Of a stretch of 64,000 bases of DNA, positions 40,701-48,052 are shown in pieces. The stretch spans positions 496,001-560,000 of the forward strand of contig DASXGW010000004.1 in NCBI GenBank assembly GCA_036488875.1, in the 5' to 3' direction. The position numbers and the translations under genes were made by a program. The notes under the pieces are model-generated. The model searched no databases. It was not told the origin of the DNA and worked only from the letters and a program-made list of their open reading frames with translations. The stretch is from Candidatus Baltobacteraceae bacterium (lineage in GTDB: Bacteria; Vulcanimicrobiota; Vulcanimicrobiia; Vulcanimicrobiales; Vulcanimicrobiaceae). Position 1 is the first letter of the stretch, and each line of letters starts with the position of its first letter.

Positions 40701-41243
40701 GGATCCGGAGAGTTGATCCGGTCCGTCGACGTGAACGTACGCCGCGGTCACGCCGGCTTGATTCGAAGCGACGTTGAACAGCAGATCGGCTTGCTGGGTC
40801 GATGGAAACGTGAAGCGTCCGATCCCCGTGCGCGGCGTTACGGTGAGCTCGGCTTTGATCGGCGTGCTTCCAACCGAGACGGCGTACGTGCCCGGAGACG
40901 CGGTTTCGCCGTCGTGACTGAACGGCTGCTTTGCGTTGGCCGGATCGTCGATCGCGCCGGTCACCGGCAGGATGCCGAAGTCACCGAACACGCTGCATCC
41001 AGGGCCGCTCAGATGCGTGAGGCTAAATCCGGTGATCGCTTTGTCGGTGTATTCGTAACCGCCGCCTGCGTTCTGCGACGGGGTGTCGGGACTCCACTGC
41101 ACCATACCGAACGGAACGTCGGCGCCGGGAAACGTGTCGATCGGTCCGCCGATCTTCGTGCCCGACGTGCCGACGAACGGGTCGACCAGCGTCGCCGGTG
41201 CAGGCGTTGCCAGCGCGAGCAAAAGCGTCAACGTTCCAAGCAA
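37791..41243 (-). CDS. secreted GH92 glycosidase fused to NEW3 domain and seven-bladed YVTN propeller
   Basis: This protein has about 1150 residues. The start chosen is TTG 41243, because GGAGG lies 8 bases before it and [20 protein letters not shown] then forms a signal peptide. Residues to about 710 are glycoside hydrolase family 92 (alpha-mannosidase): [99 protein letters not shown]. Around 750-850 a NEW3-type beta domain follows. From about 859 to the end are seven YVTN-type blades (e.g. [38 protein letters not shown]). It would act outside on mannose-containing glycans, with the propeller for binding. The fusion is unusual. Confidence 0.88.
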   Translation of the reverse strand: [1150 protein letters not shown]

Positions 41244-41307
41244 ATGGAAGTCCTCCGTGCGATGCTCTACGACGCATCGCAACGAAGGTCATTTGCGGAA
41301 CTCCAGA

Positions 41308-41397
41308 TTAGCGCTTAACGAGCGATCGCCAAGGAAACGCGGATCGATATTCGTCGCGCAGCGTAGCGCGGAACAAGAACGCAAACAGTTTTCGCAT
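41308..41397 (-). CDS. possible 29-residue small protein upstream of GH92 gene
   Basis: ATG 41397 has GGAGG 9 bases before it and opens a 29-residue frame (MRKLFAFLFRATLRDEYRSA, then FPWRSLVKR). The product is basic and amphipathic. It precedes the GH92 start by 64 bases and follows an inverted repeat at 41422. It could be a small protein or a leader peptide; chance cannot be excluded. Confidence 0.4.
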   Translation of the reverse strand: MRKLFAFLFRATLRDEYRSAFPWRSLVKR

Positions 41398-41421
41398 CGG
41401 CGGCACCCTCCGCTCCGGTCG

Positions 41422-41443
41422 TACCCTAAGTGTGAACAGGGTA
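41422..41443. promoter_or_regulatory. inverted repeat TACCCT-N10-AGGGTA
   Basis: Perfect 6-base arms separated by 10 bases, 22 bp in all, lie between the YXWGXW terminator and the 29-residue ORF/GH92 unit. One helical turn between arms suits a dimeric repressor. The minus strand also reads TAGGGT here as a possible -10. Confidence 0.4.
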
Positions 41444-41477
41444 TCGGCCTCTAGAGGAGTTATCGGCAAAATGCGAA

Positions 41478-41502
41478 GGCGCCCCGCGTGGAGCGGGGCG
41501 CC
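41478..41502 (-). terminator. terminator of the YXWGXW gene
   Basis: GGCGCCCCGC - 5-base loop - GCGGGGCGCC is a 10-bp perfect GC stem, followed on the minus strand by TTCGCATTTT. It ends the 41524 gene about 20 bases after its stop. Confidence 0.8.
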
Positions 41503-41523
41503 GTAGGTTGCGCTTAGGTTAAA

Positions 41524-42615
41524 CTAGCCGTTCGGCGGCCGTTTGTTCGTGTGCTCTTGGCGCGTTACGTGCGCGTTGGCCGTTGCCTGGTGCGCGCGAA
41601 CCGTTGCGGTGCGCGCGTGAACCGTCGCGGCTCGAGCGCGAACGCGTGAGGCTTGCGTGTGGACCTGCTGGTTGTGGATCCGAGCAGCTTGAGCGTGGGC
41701 TCGAGCGGCTTGGGCGTGGGCGCGCGCCGCTTGGGCGTTGTCCCGGGCAGCGCGGACCTGATGGCCTCGAGCTGCAGCAGTGTTGGCGCGAGTGCGCGCG
41801 GCTGAGGCGCGAACCGCGGAGCGCGTGCGGACCATCCGATCGGCGGCGCGCCGGTCGGCGGCCGTGACCGCGCTAAAGTGGGGCAGCGCGCGCGTCGTGC
41901 GGATCGGATGCGAAACCGCTGCGACTTGCGGATGCCCGTGGTTGTAACGCACGTAGAGATTGCGGTCTTGGCCCGCAATTCGTGCGTGCTCTACTTGTAC
42001 CGTGGTCGGCGCGACGTGCCGTTCGCGCATCACGGCGAGTTCTCTCGCGGTGGGACGCACCCGTACGCCGCCCGGTCCGTTGAACGCGTACCGGACACCG
42101 TTGCGGGTCACGACGACGTTGCGACGGTAGACGTTGGTCACGAATCGGCGATTGACGTTCGTCACAGCCGTGTTGTAGAGGAAGGCGCCGTTATTCCAGT
42201 ATCCGCCGTTGTAGCCGACACCGGGATAACCGAAGCCGTAGTCGATGCCGCCGTAGTAGCCGACTTGCGGCGCCCAATAGCCGTTGTTCCAACCGTACGA
42301 GCCGCCGTACGAGCCGCTATCGTAACCCCAGTATCCCGGAGTCCAATACAGCCCGCTGCTCGGCGGCGTGACGTACGTACCCGGAACCCAGTAGTAACCG
42401 GCAGCGCCGTACGCCCAATAACCCGGTTGCCACACTTGGCCCGGCGTGGTGAGCATCGGTTGCGAATAGTAAGGCAGAGGCGGCGGCGGCGTTCCTATGT
42501 TAAAGCCGATAAATACCTGCGCTTGCGAGGTGAGCGGAATCGCGGGCAGCAGCAGAGCGGCCGCCAGCGCCGCTGCCTTGGTTATCCACGAGACCGGAGA
42601 TGTAGACGTATTCAT
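41524..42615 (-). CDS. YXWGXW repeat protein, secreted, with Ala/His/Arg repeat tail
   Basis: This 363-residue protein has a signal peptide (ITKAAALAAALLLPAIPLTSQAQ). Residues about 50-160 are aromatic/Gly repeats of the YXWGXW type: GQVWQPGYWAYGAAGYYWVPG, GLYWTPGYWGYDSG, GWNNGYWAPQVG, NGGYWNNGAF. A segment NVNRRFVTNVYRRNVVVTRNGVRYAFNGPGGV follows, then from about 250 a helical low-complexity region rich in A-R-A-H repeats (ARAHAQAARAHAQAARIHNQQ). It is probably surface or periplasmic; the function is unknown. It has its own terminator. No ribosome site is evident before ATG 42615; the 159-base stretch upstream holds no gene. Confidence 0.8.
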   Translation of the reverse strand: MNTSTSPVSWITKAAALAAALLLPAIPLTSQAQVFIGFNIGTPPPPLPYYSQPMLTTPGQVWQPGYWAYGAAGYYWVPGTYVTPPSSGLYWTPGYWGYDSGSYGGSYGWNNGYWAPQVGYYGGIDYGFGYPGVGYNGGYWNNGAFLYNTAVTNVNRRFVTNVYRRNVVVTRNGVRYAFNGPGGVRVRPTARELAVMRERHVAPTTVQVEHARIAGQDRNLYVRYNHGHPQVAAVSHPIRTTRALPHFSAVTAADRRAADRMVRTRSAVRASAARTRANTAAARGHQVRAARDNAQAARAHAQAARAHAQAARIHNQQVHTQASRVRARAATVHARTATVRAHQATANAHVTRQEHTNKRPPNG

Positions 42616-42774
42616 GGTCTCAGGGTCTTACCAGCGGGCTCGCCTGCACTAAACGAGGCTAGCGCATCGTCAATTTGCTTAGGGGGCAACCGGCTCCACG
42701 AGGCGCGTTGCGCTCGGCTCGACCTCTATTAGCGCACGGTGAAAAAACGCGTGGGCTCGGCCGAATCGCCGCGA

Positions 42775-43149
42775 TCAGCGTTTTGCGTAGGTACGTGCAC
42801 CGAGGAAATCGACGACGACGCACTCCTCGTCCCCGACGATCCAAGCGTCGTGACCCGGCGCGAGATACATCACGTCGGCCGGCCCGTATTCCATTTCAAC
42901 TCCGTCATCGGTCACGACTTTCATCCATCCGGAGATGAAATAGCAGAGGTGCTCGGCCTGACAGCTGTCCGTTTGTGCGATGGGTTTGACGCACTCCGAC
43001 CATTTCCAGCCGGGTTGAAAGTGAGCGAGTCCAATTGGCGTTCCGCCGACCGTGACGACGTCGACCGTCCCTTTATCGAACGTTCGCGTCTCGTCGGCAT
43101 GGTCGAAGGATTTCTTCTCGAGGCTTTTGGTCCCAGTCTGTGCGCTCAT
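42775..43149 (-). CDS. cupin domain protein
   Basis: This 124-residue protein from ATG 43149 has a strong ribosome site (AGGAGG) and a TATTAT -10 at 43181-43176. The single cupin barrel shows as GLAHFQPGWKWSECVKPIAQT, CQAEHLCYFISGWMKVVTDDGVEMEYGPADVMYLAPGHDAWIVGDEECVVVDFLG. One of the usual metal-binding histidines is present (AEHLCYFISG) and GHDAWIVG supplies another. The role is unknown: sugar, oxalate-like or regulatory binding. It is downstream of and co-directional with comM's end region but has its own promoter, so it is monocistronic. Confidence 0.85.
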   Translation of the reverse strand: MSAQTGTKSLEKKSFDHADETRTFDKGTVDVVTVGGTPIGLAHFQPGWKWSECVKPIAQTDSCQAEHLCYFISGWMKVVTDDGVEMEYGPADVMYLAPGHDAWIVGDEECVVVDFLGARTYAKR

Positions 43150-43193
43150 GGGTGCCTCCTTCGTTAGGGGAATTGATAATAGCACGGCGTCGC

Positions 43194-44729
43194 TTATGCC
43201 GCTATACCAAATCGCTCGAGACTGCGGTACTGCACCGCTTCGGCGACGTGCTCGCAAGCAATGACGTCGCAGCCGGCCAAATCGGCAATCGTACGCGCGA
43301 CGCGCGCGATCCGATCCAACGCGCGAGCCGAGAACTGCCGTTTCGCGCTGGCGCGAGCGAGGAGCTTCACCGCCGAATCGTCGAGCGCGCACCATCGGCG
43401 CATCGCATTGGCGGGAATCGCGGCGTTACAGGTTACCTGCGCGTTTTCGAACCGGCGCTGCTGCCGGACGCGCGCGGCGACGACCCGTTCGCGCACGGCG
43501 TGCGAGCGCTCGCCGCCTTCGTAGCGGATCATGTCGTCGAACGGGACGCGCGCGATCTCAACCTGCAAGTCGATGCGATCGAGCAGCGGCCCCGAAAGTT
43601 TGCCGGCGTACTTCGCGACGGCGCCGTCGTCGCATCGGCACTCGGCACTGCGCACGCCCCGATAGCCGCACGGACACGGATTCATCGACGCCACCAGTTG
43701 GAAGCGCGCCGGATACGTAAAGGTGCCGGCCGATCGCGCGATGGTCACGGTCCCCTCTTCGAGCGGCTGGCGCATCACTTCGATCGCACTGCGCGAAAAC
43801 TCGGGCAGCTCGTCGAGAAAGAGCACGCCGTGGTGGGCGAGCGAGATCTCTCCGGGCTTGGCCGTCGCGCCTCCACCGACGAGCGCGGTCTGCGAGATCG
43901 TGTGGTGCGGAAAACGAAACGGGCGCGCACGCACGATCCCGCCGTCACCGCGCAGCAGTCCGGCAACGCTATAGATCTTGGTGACGTCGAGCGCTTCGTC
44001 GAGCGACATCGGCGGAAGGATCGGCGGTAAGCGCCGGGCGAGCATCGTCTTTCCGCAGCCCGGAGGTCCGACGAGCAGCACGTTGTGACCGCCGGCGGCG
44101 GCGATTTCGAGCGCGCGTTTGGCCGGGCTCTGCCCGCGAACTTCGCAGAGATCGCCGTGCACGAGCGCGTCGGCAAGCTCCAATGCGGGCGGCGACGTCC
44201 GCGAGCGCCAGCGCGCGCCGTTGCCGCCGACGACCGCGATCGCGCTCTGCAATGAGTCGACGGCATAGAGCTCGATGCCGTCGACGAGCGCGGCTTCGGC
44301 CGCGTTCGACTCGGGCACGATGAGTTTCGTGAAGCCGGCGCGGCGAGCGCCGAGCACCATCGGCAAAATCCCGTTGACCGGCTGCAGCCGTCCGCCCAGT
44401 GCGAGTTCGCCCAGCGCGATGTATTGCTGGAGGGCGAGACGGTCGATTTGTTCGTCCATCGCGATCAGCGCCAGCGCGATCGCCAAATCGAACGCCGGTC
44501 CGGCCTTGCGCACGTCGGCCGGCGCCAAGTTCACGATCAGCTTTCCGCCCGGATAGAGGAAACCCGAGTTGAAGATCGCCGAACGCACGCGGTCGGCGGC
44601 TTCACTGAGCGCGCGGTCCGGCAACCCGACGATGCGCAGTCCGGGCGTACCGGGGGCGCTGTCGGCCTCGACGCGGACGACGTAGCCTTCGATGCCGAGC
44701 ATCGCGGCGGAGAACGCAAGCGAAAGCAT
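43194..44729 (-). CDS. comM: ComM/YifB family Mg-chelatase-like AAA+ ATPase
   Basis: This 511-residue protein has an N-terminal Lon-like/ChlI domain (GIEGYVVRVEADSAPGTPGLRIVGLPDRALSEAADRVRSAI), an AAA+ core with the P-loop LLVGPPGCGKTMLARRLPPILPPM, HHTISQTALVGGG, Walker B GVLFLDELPEF, and SMNPCPCGYRGV with the cysteine cluster, and a C-terminal helical lid. In naturally competent bacteria ComM is the branch-migration helicase that extends heteroduplex during transformation. Together with dprA at 33457 it fits a transformation pathway, but YifB homologues also occur in non-competent species. Confidence 0.93.
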   Translation of the reverse strand: MLSLAFSAAMLGIEGYVVRVEADSAPGTPGLRIVGLPDRALSEAADRVRSAIFNSGFLYPGGKLIVNLAPADVRKAGPAFDLAIALALIAMDEQIDRLALQQYIALGELALGGRLQPVNGILPMVLGARRAGFTKLIVPESNAAEAALVDGIELYAVDSLQSAIAVVGGNGARWRSRTSPPALELADALVHGDLCEVRGQSPAKRALEIAAAGGHNVLLVGPPGCGKTMLARRLPPILPPMSLDEALDVTKIYSVAGLLRGDGGIVRARPFRFPHHTISQTALVGGGATAKPGEISLAHHGVLFLDELPEFSRSAIEVMRQPLEEGTVTIARSAGTFTYPARFQLVASMNPCPCGYRGVRSAECRCDDGAVAKYAGKLSGPLLDRIDLQVEIARVPFDDMIRYEGGERSHAVRERVVAARVRQQRRFENAQVTCNAAIPANAMRRWCALDDSAVKLLARASAKRQFSARALDRIARVARTIADLAGCDVIACEHVAEAVQYRSLERFGIAA

Positions 44730-44764
44730 ATCGCTGCATCCTCTGCGCGCAACGGGCGCGACGA

Positions 44765-45496
44765 CTAGGGTGAAGCGGCGCTCGTGTGTCCGGCTAGCGA
44801 GTCGGAGGACAGCTTCAAGGTCGTTTGAAAGACGGTCGTTGAAATGCCCTGCATCCCGGCGTTTTTGCGTTCGGTGGCGTATTCGTCGACGGAGATGGGC
44901 ACTTGCATTCGTCCGTTGTACGTGAGCTTCGTTTGAACGTCGGTCGTGACGGCGCCGAAGCCGTGCCCCTCGACGTGGCGCGTCTCGTCGATCGCCAATA
45001 CGCCGTCGTCGTTTTTGGCTATCGTGTAGTCGGCTTTTATGCTGACGCCGCCGGCGTCTGCCGAGACGGGCCAGTGATTGTTGGCATCGACCTTCGTAGG
45101 ATCGACGAAGTTGGCGCCCAGAAAGCGCAGCAAGGTGAGCTCTTCGCTATTGGTTGGTTTAGTCGGGTCGCAGGCGACGAGGGTGTTTCCGTAAACCGCA
45201 CACGTTACGGCCGCGGCGTTTCGTGTATCGCTTCCCTGTTCGCTTACGACGACCACGAGTCCGCGGTCGGGCGCTTCGCGCATGATGTCGGCGGTGATCG
45301 TTCCGTGGTCCGCGAGGTGTCCCGTGAAGCTGTGCGCGCCGGACGAACCGGGATCGCTCGTGACGGTTCCGTTCTGTTTGGATTCGTACGTGAACGAGTA
45401 CACGAGATGGCGAAGGGGCGCCGTATCGGCGACGACGTAGGCAGTCATGGCAAAAAGCATCGACGCGGTACATTCGAGGAGTAACGTGGGAACCAT
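44765..45496 (-). CDS. secreted protein of unknown function
   Basis: This protein is up to 243 residues from ATG 45496; ATG 45460 is an alternative giving 231. The N-terminus (LLLECTASMLFAMTAYVVA) is a hydrophobic export signal with few charges. The rest is beta-rich: HLVYSFTYESKQNGTVTSDPG, ADIMREAPDRGLVVVVSEQG, VSIKADYTIAKNDDGVLAIDETRHVEGHG, KLTYNGRMQVPISVDEYATERKNAG. It ends before comM and is divergent from the endonuclease-fold gene; the longest start would overlap that gene's ATG. No domain is recognised. Confidence 0.65.
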   Translation of the reverse strand: MVPTLLLECTASMLFAMTAYVVADTAPLRHLVYSFTYESKQNGTVTSDPGSSGAHSFTGHLADHGTITADIMREAPDRGLVVVVSEQGSDTRNAAAVTCAVYGNTLVACDPTKPTNSEELTLLRFLGANFVDPTKVDANNHWPVSADAGGVSIKADYTIAKNDDGVLAIDETRHVEGHGFGAVTTDVQTKLTYNGRMQVPISVDEYATERKNAGMQGISTTVFQTTLKLSSDSLAGHTSAASP

Positions 45497-46247
45497 GCGA
45501 GTGCTCGGAGTCAACGTTCGATCGGGCGGCAGCCGCGGCACGGCCGGCGCGCTCGTCGATCGCTGCCTTTCGCACGAAGCGGAGGTCCTCGTTTTTTCGG
45601 AGTTTCGCGATAACGCGACCGGCGCATATCTGCGCCGCAGCCTCGGCAAACACGGGTACGCGCATCAAGCCGCGACCGAGGGTCACCGCGGCAACGGCGT
45701 TTTGATTGCGTCGACGCGCGAGTTTTCAGCTATTGCCAATCCCTTTGGGCTGCCCGACGACGAATATCCCAATGCCGTCATCGAGGCCCGGTTCGAAAGC
45801 GTGCGCGTCTTCGGCGTCTATCTGCCGGGGCAGGACCGCAAGCGTCCGCATCTGCGCTGCTTGATCGCGACCGCCGCGCGCTATAACGAGGGCGGCGTCG
45901 ACGCAATCTGTATTGGTGATTTCAACTCCGGACGCAACGAAACCGACGTCGAGATCAACCTCGGCCGCAAAACGCTCAAAGACGAGTTCAGCACGGCCGA
46001 TCTCTACGCCGAGCTCGAACGGTATTGGACCGAAGCTTGGCTGCACTTCCATCCCGACAGGCGCGAGTTCAGCTGGTATCCGTTTCGCAAAGCGCCGCCC
46101 GAGCAGCGCCGCAACGGCTGGCGCATCGACAAAGCGTTCGTATCGCAGTCTTTATTGCCGAAGCTGACCGGCGCGCAATACGATCACGGGTTTCGTTTGG
46201 AAGGCCTCACCGATCACTCCGGCTTGATCGTCGATCTAGACGACTAA
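45495..46247 (+). CDS. endonuclease/exonuclease/phosphatase family protein
   Basis: This protein is about 250 residues from ATG 45495; GTG 45486 with GAGGAG nearby is equally possible. The fold marks are RVLGVNVRSGGSRG (strand 1), AEVLVFSEFRDNATG (metal-binding Glu), HRGNGVLIASTRE, AICIGDFNSGRNETDVE (GDFN) and EGLTDHSGLIVDLDD (the S/D-H pair). This DNase I-like superfamily includes nucleases and phosphodiesterases; the substrate here is unknown. No signal peptide. Its stop overlaps that of the opposite-strand PDZ/GAF gene as CTAA. Confidence 0.85.
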   Translation: MRVLGVNVRSGGSRGTAGALVDRCLSHEAEVLVFSEFRDNATGAYLRRSLGKHGYAHQAATEGHRGNGVLIASTREFSAIANPFGLPDDEYPNAVIEARFESVRVFGVYLPGQDRKRPHLRCLIATAARYNEGGVDAICIGDFNSGRNETDVEINLGRKTLKDEFSTADLYAELERYWTEAWLHFHPDRREFSWYPFRKAPPEQRRNGWRIDKAFVSQSLLPKLTGAQYDHGFRLEGLTDHSGLIVDLDD

Positions 46248-47968
46248 GCCAACTCGACCGCGCTAGGGCGCATCAGCGCTCGAAGCTCGAGATTCTCGAC
46301 GCGCACGTAGGCTTGCGCCGCCGTCTGGCAGAGCGTTTCGAGGACTTCCTGCTCGTCGGGGTCGAGGTTGGTGCCGTCGCGATGCAGTCCGTAGAGGGCG
46401 AAGCCGCGGAGATCGTCGCCTTCGAAGATTGGGATGGCGATCGTGGGCGACGTTCCCGATTCCACGAGCTCGGCCTTAACGGCTTGCCGAAAATCGCCGA
46501 GCTGAATCCGGGCGCGTTCGGTGGTAAGAAAGCGTACGACGTCGTGCTCGCGGTCAAAGTCCGTTCCGTGATTCCAGCCGAGCGACGCCACGGCCGAGTA
46601 GCGATCGCCGTCGGTGCGAAACAATGCCGCCATCGCAAGCTCGAGCTTTTCGTAGGGATCGTTCACTAGCGCTCGATCGATCGTGTCCTCGCGATCGGCG
46701 CGAAGCAGCGTGCGAGCGAGGCGCTTGAGGTAGTTCTCCGCTTCGTGCTTGCGCCGGTAAACTAAGAAATCCACCGCGTTTTCAATCGCGCCGTACAGCC
46801 GATGCATCGCGATGCCCAAACAAATTGTCACCAGCGCGTCGATAGCGAGTGCGATCCGAAGCCCGTTGAGGTAGACGCTGGTAACCCAATCGACCGTCGC
46901 GATGATGCCGACGATTAGCGTCGTGATCGCGCCGTAAACGACGGTGCGGCTGATCGCAAAGCGCACGTCGATGACGTGGCGCCGCAAGATCGCATACATG
47001 AGCGTAATCGGCATTATGACGGTGAGCGTACCGGCAAATGTTCCGAGGAAAAAATTTCCAGGAAGCAAGCGCATAAAATTCGCTACGACGCCCACTACGA
47101 TCCCGAATGTCACCCAACCGAAGCGTGCCCGATCGGCAGGCCGCATGCCGGCTAAACGCCCCAACATTACGAGGACGACGACAACGGCAGTGACCAGGTT
47201 AACGTTGCGGACGAGCGCACCGCCGAAAACGCCCGCCGACACGCTGGCCGAAACCATGTGAACGACTTCCAAACTGACGGACGCCATGCTTCCCAAACAG
47301 ACGAGCCCAAAGGCAATGCTCCGCCAGCCGCCGGGTAACGACGCGTCCGGAAATACCAAAGTGAAAAGCAGCAGGGCGGCCGTGCTCAAGAACTGTCCGA
47401 GTTGCAGCGGAAGCATCGCAGCGAGATATTTTGCCGGCGATAACGACAGTAACGCGTCGCTCGACGCGGCGGCCGGCGACGTGAGTACGCAGAAGGCGAA
47501 AAGCAGCCAAGTCATCAGCGAGGGCCGTAAGATGACCAGTGCCGACCCAACGAACAGAAACACGCCGTACGCGAAGACGCGCAGCAGTATGAAACCGATT
47601 GCGCCATAGAGACTCTCCGCGCGCGGCCCGGGGCGGGCAACGAGTTCGAACGGCACTTCGCGGCCGTTGCGCACGATGCAGCCGCGAACCGGCGAGGTGC
47701 CGTAACCGGCCGCCTGAAAGGTCGGGAAGAGCGTTTCGAAGTCGTGCAAATTTAGGCAGCCGAGGGTATCGCCGTCGCGTAATCCGGCACGCGCAGCCGG
47801 CGATCCGGGATCGATGGTAACGTGCGCGGACGAGATCGGCGTTCCGATATCTCCAGCGTGCAGACCGGTGTAGGCCGTCGTGTAGCCGCCGAACATCGGT
47901 GGGACGACAACGCCGAAGAAGACGAGCGAGATCCCAATGGCGACAATCGCGTTGAATACGCGCGGCAT
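46244..47968 (-). CDS. PDZ - polytopic membrane - GAF protein
   Basis: This 574-residue protein from ATG 47968 has an initial helix (FNAIVAIGISLVFFGVVVPPMFGG), then a PDZ-like outside domain (HVTIDPGSPAARAGLRDGDTLGCLNLHDFETL, VRNGREVPFELVAR). Seven to eight membrane helices follow (about residues 125-400), then a linker with AVDFLVYRRKHEAENYLKRLARTL and a cytoplasmic GAF domain (TIAIPIFEGDDLRGFALYGLHRDGTNLDPDEQEVLETLCQTAAQAYVRVENL). The membrane/linker/GAF layout is like sensor kinases of the MalK/NatK or 7TM group, but the protein stops after GAF with no kinase. It may sense and signal through a partner. It is divergent from a sodium-solute symporter. Confidence 0.75.
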   Translation of the reverse strand: MPRVFNAIVAIGISLVFFGVVVPPMFGGYTTAYTGLHAGDIGTPISSAHVTIDPGSPAARAGLRDGDTLGCLNLHDFETLFPTFQAAGYGTSPVRGCIVRNGREVPFELVARPGPRAESLYGAIGFILLRVFAYGVFLFVGSALVILRPSLMTWLLFAFCVLTSPAAASSDALLSLSPAKYLAAMLPLQLGQFLSTAALLLFTLVFPDASLPGGWRSIAFGLVCLGSMASVSLEVVHMVSASVSAGVFGGALVRNVNLVTAVVVVLVMLGRLAGMRPADRARFGWVTFGIVVGVVANFMRLLPGNFFLGTFAGTLTVIMPITLMYAILRRHVIDVRFAISRTVVYGAITTLIVGIIATVDWVTSVYLNGLRIALAIDALVTICLGIAMHRLYGAIENAVDFLVYRRKHEAENYLKRLARTLLRADREDTIDRALVNDPYEKLELAMAALFRTDGDRYSAVASLGWNHGTDFDREHDVVRFLTTERARIQLGDFRQAVKAELVESGTSPTIAIPIFEGDDLRGFALYGLHRDGTNLDPDEQEVLETLCQTAAQAYVRVENLELRALMRPSAVELA

Positions 47969-48052
47969 TTTAGTATCTGCACCGGCGCTTGCCGTCGGTC
48001 CTTTTCGAGCGGCTCGAAGGTCTCGGCGACGATCGCAGCCTAATCGTGGACC

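Noticed and set aside
42616-42774. Small gene between the YXWGXW gene and the cupin gene
   Set aside because: Short frames on both strands lack ribosome sites and coding character. A TTGACG on the minus strand (42673-42668) has no matching -10.
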